From NCBI RefSeq assembly GCF_001457455.1, contig NZ_LN831026.1:1054001-1118000 (forward strand): a DNA stretch of 64,000 bases, in the 5' to 3' direction. Of this stretch, positions 18,452-28,012 are shown piece after piece. The translations under genes were made by a program, and so were the position numbers. Within the stretch, counting starts at the first letter, position 1. Every line of letters begins with the position of its first letter. This DNA is from Corynebacterium diphtheriae (GTDB taxonomy: Bacteria; Actinomycetota; Actinomycetes; Mycobacteriales; Mycobacteriaceae). Under the pieces are notes generated by a model. That model was not told the origin of the DNA. It searched no databases and saw only the letters and a program-made list of their open reading frames with translations.

Positions 18452-18491
18452 GTGGGGTGCGTTGGGATTTGGCAGACACCACGCACCCCAC
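18452..18491 (+). terminator. Long hairpin between tail tube and chaperone genes
   Basis: A perfect 10-bp inverted repeat (GTGGGGTGCG / CGCACCCCAC) with a 20-nt loop and no strong T tract. A second GC-rich hairpin (CCCGCC/GGCGGG) lies just upstream. Attenuation or RNA stabilisation would explain why tube protein is made in larger amounts than downstream proteins. Confidence 0.45.
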
Positions 18492-18543
18492 TTACTTATG
18501 TCTGCCACGCTTTTCCAATCCATAACTACAAAGGAGTCTGCCA

Positions 18544-18963
18544 ATGGCTACCACCAAATCCGCCGCCGCTAAAAAGGCCAGCGTCGCAAAGAAGATCGCA
18601 TCCTTCGAAGAGTTCCGTGATCGCGCACTCAAAACCACACGATCCTCTAACGCCCCCAGCATCGTCACAGATGAGCCGTTCGTTCTCGGCCCAGAGGACG
18701 GCTTTGATCCTCCTGTGGTCATTGAGAAACCGAACTTCACACTTCGCTTCAACCTGTCTGAGGCGATGAACAACGGCGATGTAAGTAAAGTTCTCCGCCT
18801 TGTCCTAATGAATGACATTAACCGTGTCTTCCATGTCATCGATGAATATGAGCGTGAAACCGGTGTCAGTGGTGACGAAATCATCACCGGAATCGTCATC
18901 TCCTACTTCGAACACTTCTACGGGGTAGACGCAGCAGCAGAATCGTTTCGCGCAATCCTATGA
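18544..18963 (+). CDS. Tail assembly chaperone, short form (gpG-like)
   Basis: 139 residues, start after AAAGGAG. A lysine/alanine-rich start is followed by a helical domain (NFTLRFNLSEAMNNGDVSKV ... GDEIITGIVISYFEHF) as in lambda G-type chaperones, which coat the tape measure protein during tail assembly. It ends with CTA TGA. The downstream frame continues without its own start, so part of the ribosomes probably shift frame and make a longer G-T product. Confidence 0.85.
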   Translation: MATTKSAAAKKASVAKKIASFEEFRDRALKTTRSSNAPSIVTDEPFVLGPEDGFDPPVVIEKPNFTLRFNLSEAMNNGDVSKVLRLVLMNDINRVFHVIDEYERETGVSGDEIITGIVISYFEHFYGVDAAAESFRAIL

Positions 18964-19387
18964 CCTCATCGACCGCTACGGTAAAGAACTCCGGTACGAC
19001 TTCCACCACTATCTCGGAATTGATATTGATGATTTCTTTACCGGGCGGCGCTCATGGGAAACATTCTATGAACTCGCTGGCCTTCTTCCGCAGGGAAGCC
19101 ATTATGTTTCTAGTGCCCAGAATGATGATGAGATAGCCCAAGCTGTCTATGACAAGTTCGGGGAACCCGATCCCCAGTACCGGCCGTCACTTGCTGGTTG
19201 GACAGATGAACGAAGTGATCTAGCCGATGTGAAAGACCTTCTCAAGGTTCTTATCAATGTGGTTGGTCAAACAGGTGAATTGCCTATGCCCGTAGCACGC
19301 CCGCAAACCGCCATGGAGAGGGTGAAGCGGACGCAGATCAAGAAACGACTTAGTTTTATTGAGTCGCAACTTTTCCCAGAAGCGTAA
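18929..19387 (+). CDS. Tail assembly chaperone, frameshift extension (T part)
   Basis: This frame opens after a TAG at 18926-18928, has no usable start codon near its beginning, and codes for ~141 residues past the G stop (DLIDRYGKELRYDFHHYL ... FIESQLFPEA, stop at 19385-19387). It must be read as a fusion to the short chaperone. The T frame is +1 (equivalently -2) relative to G, and the crossover must fall between 18929 and 18961. The sequence ATC CTA TGA C at the end of G resembles the CTT TGA C of the prfB +1 shift site. The fusion would be ~280 residues. Confidence 0.78.
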   Translation, partial: TQQQNRFAQSYDLIDRYGKELRYDFHHYLGIDIDDFFTGRRSWETFYELAGLLPQGSHYVSSAQNDDEIAQAVYDKFGEPDPQYRPSLAGWTDERSDLADVKDLLKVLINVVGQTGELPMPVARPQTAMERVKRTQIKKRLSFIESQLFPEA

Positions 19388-19397
19388 GGAAAACACG

Positions 19398-22300
19398 ATG
19401 GCGAACTACAGTGCCGGTTCAGCAAGCGTAACAATCAAACCAGACTTGTCTAAGTTCGCCGAAAAGCTCCGCGCCGAAATTCAACGTATAAATCAATACT
19501 ATAGCGTTGACATCACCCCTGATATGGGGGCGTTTGCGGCACGACTCAAAGCAGAACTCGAAGCCCAAGCCCACACCACAACCATTAACGTTGACGCTGA
19601 CACCACACAAGCCGAAACGAAGATCGCCGAAGCGGCGCAAAACAAAACCGCCACCATTAACGTTGACGCCGACACCCTCGAAGCAAAAACCAAAATCGTC
19701 GAAGCCACCCACGACCGACGCACCACCGTCAACGTGGACGCAGACACCGCCAAAGCCCGCACCAAAATAATCGAAACAGCCCGAACACGGCGCACACGAA
19801 TCCTTGTCAACATTGACCTTGCAACAGCAGCCACACGCCTAGCGACGCTCACAAGAACCCGTGTCGTCACCCTCATTGCGCGACTCAACACCACCGCAGC
19901 CCAAGCCAAACTGACAGCACTCAGGGCACAAATCATGGCCCTACATGCAGCAGGCCTCAAACTCGGTGTCATCAGCGCAGCAATCGGTGGTATCGGCGCA
20001 CTTGCAGCCGGCGCCATCGGCCCACTATCTGCAATGGTCGCTCTCCTAGTGCAGGCCTCTAGTGTTGCAGCAGTCCTACCCGCAGCACTCGCAGGAATGG
20101 GCGCAGGGCTCGGTGCTCTCATTGTCGGTGTTGGCGGTGTTGGCAAAGCTTTCGGGGCAATGGGGCAACAAGCATCCGGTGCAGGCTCATCTGCGGGGGA
20201 TTCCATGGAGAAAACCCAACGCGCCGTCGAATCCGCAGAACGCGCCATCGTCGAAGCAAACAGAGGAATCCGTGACTCTGAACGCAACCTCGCCCAAGCA
20301 CAAGAACGCTCTCGGCAAGCGCAAAAAGACCTCACCAACGCCCGCAAAGAAGCAAAAGAAGAGCTCAAAGACCTCAACGAACGCCTCCGAGAAGCCGCCC
20401 TCAACGAAGAAGACGCAACACTTGGAGTCGCACGCGCCTACCAACGCCTCCAAGAAACCAAATCCTCCTCCAAATCCTCCGAACTCGACATCGCAGAAGC
20501 TGACCTTGCCTACCGTAAATCCATCAGCACACTGCAACGCGTCAAAGACGAAAACGACAAACTCGCAGAATCCACCGCCAAAGCCAACGCACAAGGCGTT
20601 GAAGGATCAGAAAAAGTCGTCAACGCGAAAAAAGAAGTCGAAGACGCCCAATACAACGAACTCAAAGCCTCCGAACAACTCGAAGACGCTAACTACCGGC
20701 TCGTTGAAGCCAACAGGCAACTAGCAGACGCCCTCTCAGCCGTTGGCGATGCAGCCAGCGTGGCAGCAGGCGGCATCGACCCCTTCGCCGAAGCCCTCGC
20801 GGCACTATCCCCAAACGCCCGCGAATTCGTCCTTGCCATGCGCGATTTAGGCGACCAGTGGAATGACCTCAAACTCGCCACCCAAGACCGACTCTTCGAA
20901 GACCTCGGTGCGGCAGTCACCACACTGGCAAATGTGCAACTCCCAGTTCTAAAAACGGGACTATCCAACATTGCGGGGGAGATAAACACAGGGCTACGCA
21001 ACGCCATCGCAGAGTTCTCGAAAGAAACCGCCGCCATTGATTTCAGCACCACGCTGAACAACGCACGCGGCATGTTCGCGCAACTCGCAGAAGCAGCCAA
21101 GCCACTATCCAACATCTGGATAGACTTCGCCACAGTCGGCAGCGCATACCTACCACGCCTCGGTGCAGCTATTAATGAAACCTTGGGTGGGTGGGCAACC
21201 AAAGTCGACCAAATGCGACAAGATGGGAGCCTCGCCGAAAACATCGAACAGGGAATCCAAGCCTTTAAACGCCTAGGCCACGGAATCCAAACCACATGGA
21301 GTCTTCTGTCTGGTTTCTTCGGTGCAGCAGCACAAGCCGGAGTCCCATTCCTTGGGATGATGGGGGCGGCCGTCGAAAACATGGATGCATGGGTCAACAG
21401 TGCCGAAGGGCAAGAAACCCTCGTCGCCATGTTCACCTCCGCTAGCAACGCCATTAACGCGCTCATGCCCGTATTCGGTGCCATAGGAACCATCTTCGCT
21501 ACACAAGTCATCCCATTCTTCGAAAAACTTACGGTGGCAGCAGGGCCGGGGCTTACCAACGCATTCCAAACCTTGGGTGATGTGTGGCAAACCCTGCAAC
21601 CAGTCGCACCAATCTTGGGCGCTGCTATTGGCACATTAGCAACGGCATTCGCCCACATTCTGGAAGCAATCGCCCCGATTATTGCGTTCCTCGCGCCAGT
21701 GCTAATACCAGCGTTAGCAGCAATTGCGCCGGTTATTGCAGTGGTTCTTGGCCCGATTGGTTCATTCGTGGGGATGCTTCTCAAGGTCACCTCAGTGCTG
21801 AAACATGCTAAAACAGCGTTCACAGTGCTACGAACCGCCATGACACTTCTCACGGGTCCCATTGGCATTATCATTGGTGTGGGAACCTTACTGGTTCTGG
21901 CGTTCGTGAACCTCTACAAGAACAACGAAGCATTCCGCAATGCCGTCAACAAGCTAGGCGCCTACCTTAAAGCAGGGTTCATGTCGGCAGTTGACGGGGC
22001 AAAAACGTTTGTTATCCGACTCGCTGGGGCGTTCCTTCATGCCAAAACAAAAGTCGTTGAGTGGTGGAACTCCACGAAACAACGCTTCTCCAACTTCCAT
22101 GAGGCCATCAAACAGATGCCCACCAAAGTCAAGGAAGTGTTCAACAACGCCAAAGAATGGCTCAAGAACGCCGGGCGAAACATCATCAACGGCCTGCAAG
22201 AAGGAATGAAACAAGCGTGGGCGTCGGTATCCAACTGGTTCGACGACAAAATTAACCGCCTCCGTCACCCATTCAGTGGAGGCAGCGGGCGACGACAAGC

Positions 22301-24161
22301 CTACGGCGGTTACACCACCTACGCCGATGGTGGCATCACCGCATACGCGGATGGTGGTGTTCCACGAAAGTCGAAGCAAGAAGCCCAAATCGCCCGCGGT
22401 GGCGAATGGGTTGTGTGGGCCGAAGACGAAACCCAAGGCGAATCCTTCATCCCACACGCACCATCCAAACGCGGACGCGCAACCCAAATCCTTGTCCAAA
22501 CAGCCGACATTTTTGGTTACGACGTAGTTGACAGGACAGGGCAACGTGTCCAACGCGACGGCACGAACATTAGCCCACGCCCAGCCCAACGAATCCACGC
22601 CTACGCTGATGGTGGCATCACCGTCGAAGACATGGACAATTTCGCCCGTGGTCTCGAAGGCAAACCCTACGTGTGGGGTGGCGTTAACTGGGGTGACTGC
22701 TCCGGTTCCATGTCCGCCATCAGTCGCTACGCGGCAGGTCTTGATCCTTTCGGCGGGCGCTTCGCCACCGGCAATGAAGGCGACGCCCTCCGCGCCATGG
22801 GATTCAGCAACGGCAAAGGCGGCCCCGGTGCTCTCACCATTGGTTGGTTCAACGGTGGCCCGTGGGGTGGTCACACCGCGGGCACACTGCCTAGCGGCAC
22901 GAATGTGGAAATGGGTGGTGGTCGTGGTAACGGCCAGTTCGGCGGCTCAGCAGCCGGTGCTAACGATCCACAATTCACCGATCATGCGCACTTGCCGGCT
23001 GAAATGTTTAAACCGATCAAGGTTCCAAAGATGGGCGGGTTGGAATTCGGTCGTGGTGATTCCTCCGAAGACCTCGTGAATTTCCGTGAATCCGAAGCAT
23101 CCGACCCCATGTCTTACGGTGCGGAAGACGGTACAGGGGAATCATCACCAACCACCCTTGGCGAGTTGGGTTCCTCGTGGCTGAAATCCATGTCTAAGAT
23201 CGGGTTGGAAGCCTTGACTGGTTGGGTTGATGACGCTGCGAATGCCCTCGTGGGGCAAGCTGAACTTCCACCAGTGTTCAAAGCATGGCAAATGTTTGAA
23301 AAAGCGCGTATCAAAGCGAAGAAGCAAACCAACCCTGCACAAGCAGCTAACCGTATCTCTGAGGTGGAGCAAGAATCCGCAAGGTTCCTTCGTGAGAACC
23401 CCGATGCGGAAACCGAAACCGTCACTGGTGGCTCACTGGTTGATCTGCAACCAGTAGCAACAAACACCCGTGGCGGGGATGTAATTCACCATGTGTGGGA
23501 CCCTGCTGGTGGTGCGGAACAGTGGCGTCCAATGGCAGCACAAGCCATCGCGCATGTTGGTTTGAACAATTCGAAGCCACAAGTTGACGCAATGGTCAAA
23601 CAGATTCAATCCGAATCCGGTGGTAACCCCAACATTGCTCAACAAATCGTTGACATCAACGGCACGGGCGACGCCGCCGGTGTGGGATTGTTGCAGATCA
23701 TCCCATCAACATTCGCGGCACACCGTGACCCCACACTCCCGAATGATCGCCGTGACCCATGGGCGAACATGAACGCAGCACTCCGCTACTTCAAATCCCG
23801 CTACGGCCTCGACCTCACTGGGGTATGGGGTAAAGGTCACGGATACGCCAACGGTGGCAGCGTCTGGGGTAAGGGAGGCTCACGCCAAGACCTCATCCCA
23901 GCCGTGCTATCCAACGGCGAATTCGTGAACAACGCCGCAAGCGCGCACGCAGCCCGACCACTGCTCACCGCCATGAACTCCGATCCCGGTTTCGCGGCCT
24001 CTCTGAACAAGGCATTCACCAACACCACGAATAATGCCTCTCACCACGCTGGTGATGTGAAGATCAACTACACGATTCAAGCGTCCAATGCGGATGAGGG
24101 GCTGCGTTTGGCTGAAATGCACGCTAAGCAACAAGTTTTCTCTATGAGAGGAGCACGCTAA
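19398..24161 (+). CDS. Tape measure protein with NlpC/P60-like and lytic transglycosylase domains
   Basis: 1587 residues, start at 19398 after AAGGAAA. Near the N-terminus are three INVDADT...AKTKI repeats, then a hydrophobic stretch (~195-250) and a long coiled coil (~270-460). A second hydrophobic block covers ~740-850. Near residue 1090 a cysteine peptidase-like domain appears (YVWGGVNWGDCSG, then GGHTAG). Near residue 1390 there is an SLT domain (QIQSESGG with the catalytic Glu, GVGLLQIIPSTF, ALRYFKSRYG). It sets tail length and probably opens peptidoglycan during DNA entry. Confidence 0.92.
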   Translation: MANYSAGSASVTIKPDLSKFAEKLRAEIQRINQYYSVDITPDMGAFAARLKAELEAQAHTTTINVDADTTQAETKIAEAAQNKTATINVDADTLEAKTKIVEATHDRRTTVNVDADTAKARTKIIETARTRRTRILVNIDLATAATRLATLTRTRVVTLIARLNTTAAQAKLTALRAQIMALHAAGLKLGVISAAIGGIGALAAGAIGPLSAMVALLVQASSVAAVLPAALAGMGAGLGALIVGVGGVGKAFGAMGQQASGAGSSAGDSMEKTQRAVESAERAIVEANRGIRDSERNLAQAQERSRQAQKDLTNARKEAKEELKDLNERLREAALNEEDATLGVARAYQRLQETKSSSKSSELDIAEADLAYRKSISTLQRVKDENDKLAESTAKANAQGVEGSEKVVNAKKEVEDAQYNELKASEQLEDANYRLVEANRQLADALSAVGDAASVAAGGIDPFAEALAALSPNAREFVLAMRDLGDQWNDLKLATQDRLFEDLGAAVTTLANVQLPVLKTGLSNIAGEINTGLRNAIAEFSKETAAIDFSTTLNNARGMFAQLAEAAKPLSNIWIDFATVGSAYLPRLGAAINETLGGWATKVDQMRQDGSLAENIEQGIQAFKRLGHGIQTTWSLLSGFFGAAAQAGVPFLGMMGAAVENMDAWVNSAEGQETLVAMFTSASNAINALMPVFGAIGTIFATQVIPFFEKLTVAAGPGLTNAFQTLGDVWQTLQPVAPILGAAIGTLATAFAHILEAIAPIIAFLAPVLIPALAAIAPVIAVVLGPIGSFVGMLLKVTSVLKHAKTAFTVLRTAMTLLTGPIGIIIGVGTLLVLAFVNLYKNNEAFRNAVNKLGAYLKAGFMSAVDGAKTFVIRLAGAFLHAKTKVVEWWNSTKQRFSNFHEAIKQMPTKVKEVFNNAKEWLKNAGRNIINGLQEGMKQAWASVSNWFDDKINRLRHPFSGGSGRRQAYGGYTTYADGGITAYADGGVPRKSKQEAQIARGGEWVVWAEDETQGESFIPHAPSKRGRATQILVQTADIFGYDVVDRTGQRVQRDGTNISPRPAQRIHAYADGGITVEDMDNFARGLEGKPYVWGGVNWGDCSGSMSAISRYAAGLDPFGGRFATGNEGDALRAMGFSNGKGGPGALTIGWFNGGPWGGHTAGTLPSGTNVEMGGGRGNGQFGGSAAGANDPQFTDHAHLPAEMFKPIKVPKMGGLEFGRGDSSEDLVNFRESEASDPMSYGAEDGTGESSPTTLGELGSSWLKSMSKIGLEALTGWVDDAANALVGQAELPPVFKAWQMFEKARIKAKKQTNPAQAANRISEVEQESARFLRENPDAETETVTGGSLVDLQPVATNTRGGDVIHHVWDPAGGAEQWRPMAAQAIAHVGLNNSKPQVDAMVKQIQSESGGNPNIAQQIVDINGTGDAAGVGLLQIIPSTFAAHRDPTLPNDRRDPWANMNAALRYFKSRYGLDLTGVWGKGHGYANGGSVWGKGGSRQDLIPAVLSNGEFVNNAASAHAARPLLTAMNSDPGFAASLNKAFTNTTNNASHHAGDVKINYTIQASNADEGLRLAEMHAKQQVFSMRGAR

Positions 24162-25037
24162 ATGGCAGAACCCCTTTTGATCGAAATTATTGGCACCCAT
24201 GGCGAAATATGGACTGTGTCCGGCAACGGCATGGGTGCCGAAGGTGTCGAACTCGACATCAGCCCCGATGATCTGCACAGTGAAGCACCGTTTAAGGGCA
24301 TTTGGTCATCTTCTGCTTTTGAAGAAGGCGCAACACTTACGGGTGTCACGTGGGAACCACTGGATTTAGCGTTAACATTCAACATTTTCGCCTCCGAAGA
24401 TGGGGCCAATTGGGAGGATGTTGAGGGGCGTTTCTACGGTTCGTTTGATCCGGTGGACACTTCAAAGATTCGTGTGACGTCCCCAGAAACGGGAACGTCG
24501 CGGTCGTTGGACGTGGTGAAGCTTTCTCGCACGATCACGAAATCGAAGCATGATCCCCGTATTGGACAGTATTCGAAGATGCAGGTCATGCTTCGTGCAC
24601 CTCATCCTTTCTGGGAAGGTGACACGTGGGCAAGTTCGTTTAAAGCCTCCAGTGGAACCGGAAGCGGCTCGGTCACAATCTCTAATCCCACTGATTTGCC
24701 CATGTGGTTGCAGTGGACCGTGACCGCACCTGGTACATGGAAACTGCCGGATTATTCCTTCAAGAATGATTCAAAGGCACGCCGCACGATTACCACCCCG
24801 CGGTTGTCATCGGGGCAGCACTTGACCATTGACACGTATCCGAGAACGGAACGGTATGTTGCCGACGATGGCAGTAACATTGCTGGTTTGTTCGGTGGTG
24901 TGGATTTCCTTCACCCTGTGCCACCGCATACACCAGAAACTGAGCTACCTGTGAGTGTGTCGGGTGGTTCTCGTAATGCTGAATGCATGGTGCGGATGGT
25001 TCAGTATTGGCAACGCCCCTACGGGATGGGGGCATAA
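24162..25037 (+). CDS. Distal tail protein (Dit)
   Basis: 291 residues, starting on the base after the tape measure stop. The N-terminal half has the siphovirus tail-hub pattern (TLTGVTWEPLDLALTFNIF, WEDVEGRFYGSFDP, HDPRIGQYSKMQVMLRAPHP). The C-terminal half is a beta galectin-like domain. Dit forms the hexameric ring at the tail end. It is followed by a TAATG overlap. Confidence 0.85.
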   Translation: MAEPLLIEIIGTHGEIWTVSGNGMGAEGVELDISPDDLHSEAPFKGIWSSSAFEEGATLTGVTWEPLDLALTFNIFASEDGANWEDVEGRFYGSFDPVDTSKIRVTSPETGTSRSLDVVKLSRTITKSKHDPRIGQYSKMQVMLRAPHPFWEGDTWASSFKASSGTGSGSVTISNPTDLPMWLQWTVTAPGTWKLPDYSFKNDSKARRTITTPRLSSGQHLTIDTYPRTERYVADDGSNIAGLFGGVDFLHPVPPHTPETELPVSVSGGSRNAECMVRMVQYWQRPYGMGA

Positions 25038-26692
25038 TGGGACAACCATCAGATGACATCATCCGACTGTGGGAGAACGGTAAGCGTGCACGCGAAGAGC
25101 GTATTGAAGCACGCCGTGCGCTCCCACAGGTTCGCTTATGGGATGGTGATTGGAACTTTGTTGGCAGTGTCAATGACGCAATGGAAGGCAAGTTCCAGTG
25201 GAAGCTTAACGACACTGGTTCTGGTTTCCTGAAACTTCGTATTGATGACCGGCTCGCACAGTGGGCAATCCAACACCGTAACCGTGGCAAGAAGAACATT
25301 CACGTCACGATGGATAAAGACGGTGCACGCTGGTCGGGTCGCGCCTGCCAAGTCTTGCTGAAAAAAGACACCAATGGTGAACGATTCGTCGAACTGCACT
25401 TCCTCCACGATTACGAGGAAGTCAAACATGTGTATGTGTGGCCGAACCCGTATCTGCCATCGGCGGTACAGTTCCCACGCAGTTTCACCCTCGTTGGTCC
25501 TACACGCTGGGTGTTGAAAGTCGCTTTGATGCTCAACATTCGTCGTCTTGCCGGCAAAGCCTTCTCGTTCCCAGAAGACCCCCTCGACGGTAAGTCGTGG
25601 GTTGGGGTGTCTGGAACCGAGTTCTGGGGTGTGCAGGTTGCCCCCAATAGCCCCTTGTCGTCGGATGCTTCACCGTGGACTGTGATTTCTTCCCGCATGA
25701 AGTCATGGCATGAAATGGCGAAGCAAAAACTTGCTGATGCTCAACTATCCGTTGAGTGTAGGCGCTGGCTAACGGGTGATCCTGAGCCGTGGCCGGGTGC
25801 ACGTATTCGGCACGGGTGTTTGGTGATCGATATTGTGGACAAGTCGGGCTATTGGTCGGAAGACGGCACTGTGTTGTCGGGTAGCCGCGAGAGTGGTTTT
25901 GTTCGCACCCTGCAAACCGTGTTCGGTGGTGGTGATCTTGATACCCGTAACACGGTATTGCCCGCGCCTCGTGATGTTCCCCAGTATCGTCAACGCAACT
26001 GGTTGGGTACAGCACCCAACTACCCTTATGTTGTTTACAACGATGGTCCGATTACAGGTGTGGAATCCTCCGAATACGCGTGGGAACCAGCTACTAGTAC
26101 CCAAGTCGTAACAGGTGGGCATAGTGCCTATGGTGTCAACGAAGCTATTTCCGCAACGGTGAAACTTGTTGGCAACTACATCGGTAACTTCATTCTGCTC
26201 CCAACATTGGGCGCTATTGCCGATACATTCCTACAGCCGATTTATGCGGACACCTTGTTTGCGTGGATGACCAGTTATTCCAGCAACAGGTCAAGGGAAC
26301 TGGGCTGGTCACACTACTATGAGCACTTTGTTGATGGGGCTGATAAGGCCTACACCATTTCCGCTGTTCTAGCGCTACGCCGTGGCATGTGGGAGACACG
26401 CGAAAAAATATCCCACAAAATCAACGTCGCCGACGGTGCCCCATGGTTTATCGGCGACCAAGGACAAGGGCACTACTTCCTCGGCGACCGAATCGGGGCC
26501 ACAATCCAAGGCCTCGGTGAAGACATCGTCGTAGTGGAGCAAGTCACCGAATTGGTTTATGAATTCAACCGAACAAAACGCGGCTGGTCGTGTGTTTGTG
26601 GTGATTTGTCATCCCAGCATTCCCCATTGGAGCAGGTTTTGTCCCAAGTGAAAGAAGTTCAATCCGCCGCACACGATCTAGGAGTGATTTAA
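25037..26692 (+). CDS. Tail-tip protein (ReqiPepy6 Gp37-like / Tal-like)
   Basis: 551 residues, start in a TAATG junction with Dit. The first half (RLWDGDWNFVGSVNDA, GKFQWKLNDTGSGFLKLRI, RWSGRACQVLLKK) matches Gp37-like minor tail proteins that occupy the tail-associated lysin (Tal) position below Dit in actinophages. The C-terminal part (GDQGQGHYFLGDRIG...GWSCVCGDLSSQ) closes the fold. It is probably structural, and no lysin motif is seen. Confidence 0.8.
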   Translation: MGQPSDDIIRLWENGKRAREERIEARRALPQVRLWDGDWNFVGSVNDAMEGKFQWKLNDTGSGFLKLRIDDRLAQWAIQHRNRGKKNIHVTMDKDGARWSGRACQVLLKKDTNGERFVELHFLHDYEEVKHVYVWPNPYLPSAVQFPRSFTLVGPTRWVLKVALMLNIRRLAGKAFSFPEDPLDGKSWVGVSGTEFWGVQVAPNSPLSSDASPWTVISSRMKSWHEMAKQKLADAQLSVECRRWLTGDPEPWPGARIRHGCLVIDIVDKSGYWSEDGTVLSGSRESGFVRTLQTVFGGGDLDTRNTVLPAPRDVPQYRQRNWLGTAPNYPYVVYNDGPITGVESSEYAWEPATSTQVVTGGHSAYGVNEAISATVKLVGNYIGNFILLPTLGAIADTFLQPIYADTLFAWMTSYSSNRSRELGWSHYYEHFVDGADKAYTISAVLALRRGMWETREKISHKINVADGAPWFIGDQGQGHYFLGDRIGATIQGLGEDIVVVEQVTELVYEFNRTKRGWSCVCGDLSSQHSPLEQVLSQVKEVQSAAHDLGVI

Positions 26693-27111
26693 TGGCCGGT
26701 CTGCCACTACAAGGGCATTTAGATGATGAGAACCCAGAAGAGCATTTTCTTTGGGCGCTCGTGGGGTTAGCTGGGCCGCAAGCCCAAGCACCACTGCTGG
26801 TTCCAACAGGGATTATGCGGAAATGGTCGCAGCACCTTTATGAGTGCGGTTTCCGTCACCATGATGAGCTGCAAACCATCAAATATGTGCCACCACATGG
26901 CACCGATAACTGGGTGATGGGGGCGGCAGGCCGGTGGGTGCCAATTGAAGAAGTACTCGACGCTAAAGACACCGTCCCGAACACCGATCACCTCAGTGCT
27001 GATGAGAAACGCCTGCTCATGCAGCAATTGCAATCCGAGCTGGATTACACCGCAGAACACGCAAAACCACTTGATAACCATGCGACCGTAAAGGATGCTA
27101 CAGATGAGTGA
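26692..27111 (+). CDS. Phage gene 29-like minor tail protein
   Basis: 139 residues, again with a TAATG overlap. It has the pattern of the small 'phage gene 29' family of mycobacterial and corynebacterial phages (PEEHFLWALVGLAGP...RKWSQHLYECGFRHHDELQTIKY). Its molecular role is unknown; position implies a tail-tip part. Confidence 0.7.
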   Translation: MAGLPLQGHLDDENPEEHFLWALVGLAGPQAQAPLLVPTGIMRKWSQHLYECGFRHHDELQTIKYVPPHGTDNWVMGAAGRWVPIEEVLDAKDTVPNTDHLSADEKRLLMQQLQSELDYTAEHAKPLDNHATVKDATDE

Positions 27112-27994
27112 CAAGATGTTCCTTCTTGACGGGAACAACCCTGCGAAGGACCCGAATTCCAAGGATGCCCGCCACCGTAAAACCACCACTGAGGTTAAAG
27201 AACTCGATAGTGGTCTAACTGAGGGCACGTTGAAAGCACAGTTGCGTAAGGAACTGGATGAGCAGTTCATGGGCAATCGTGGTTTTTTCCAGAACTTGTT
27301 TGGCACCATTGGCAAGATTTTAGGCGGGGCTGTCCAACTAGGTGTCGGCATTCTCGCAGGCATCGGGCAAGGGATTGCAGCCCTGATTAGTGGTATTGCC
27401 AGCGCTATCACTGGTGGCGGTTTCGGAATCTTCAAAGAGATTGGCAACGCCACGAAGAACATCCGTGACGGGCAATTACAACTCAATAGCCGTGTTGACC
27501 TGCTTTCCCCGATCCAAGACTACGGGTCTGTTTATATGGACAGGGGCAAAGAGGTCAACGGTCCGCAGGTGCTACCAATGACTACACAGATTGGGCCTAT
27601 GCAAGGTTGCGAGATGTATAGAAACGGTATCCGCTTCCTTGATAAAGGCCTTTGGGATATTCGCGCACAGGTGACCTTTTCATGGGTTGTCATCTCCACC
27701 TCCAGGGCAACGTGGTCGGTTAATGTCCACAGGCCTGATGGTCAGCTTTATTCTTTCCAACAGTCCACTTTTTATGCCTCTGAAAACACGACACAAACCA
27801 TTGTGTCATCTGTTGTTGTCCCAGATTCTGGTTACTACGTCACTGTTGAGGTGGACACTCTCGCAAGCAGTCGTGGTGTCCTATCCGGGCCCTCACGTAA
27901 TCGCCTATCCGTTCAACACATCAGCAGAAGCGTTCACGGCGATTGGTCGAACGGCAACGGAGAATCCGATCCACTTTCCAATTCGCGGACCTAA
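27104..27994 (+). CDS. Minor tail protein
   Basis: 296 residues from the ATG at 27104, overlapping the previous stop. A charged N-terminus is followed by a glycine/isoleucine-rich helix (~60-105, GKILGGAVQLGVGILAGIGQ) and a C-terminal beta domain (~150-285) with the look of a C1q/jelly-roll-like fibre head (GIRFLDKGLWDIRAQVTFSW). It is probably part of the adsorption apparatus. Confidence 0.65.
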   Translation: MSDKMFLLDGNNPAKDPNSKDARHRKTTTEVKELDSGLTEGTLKAQLRKELDEQFMGNRGFFQNLFGTIGKILGGAVQLGVGILAGIGQGIAALISGIASAITGGGFGIFKEIGNATKNIRDGQLQLNSRVDLLSPIQDYGSVYMDRGKEVNGPQVLPMTTQIGPMQGCEMYRNGIRFLDKGLWDIRAQVTFSWVVISTSRATWSVNVHRPDGQLYSFQQSTFYASENTTQTIVSSVVVPDSGYYVTVEVDTLASSRGVLSGPSRNRLSVQHISRSVHGDWSNGNGESDPLSNSRT

Positions 27995-28012
27995 TGAGAA
28001 AGCAACACGCAT

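Noticed and set aside
19499..20404. 301-codon minus-strand frame (Ser/Arg/Ala-rich) opposite the tape measure gene
   Set aside because: Antisense shadow of a biased gene. The tape measure reading is clearly correct.
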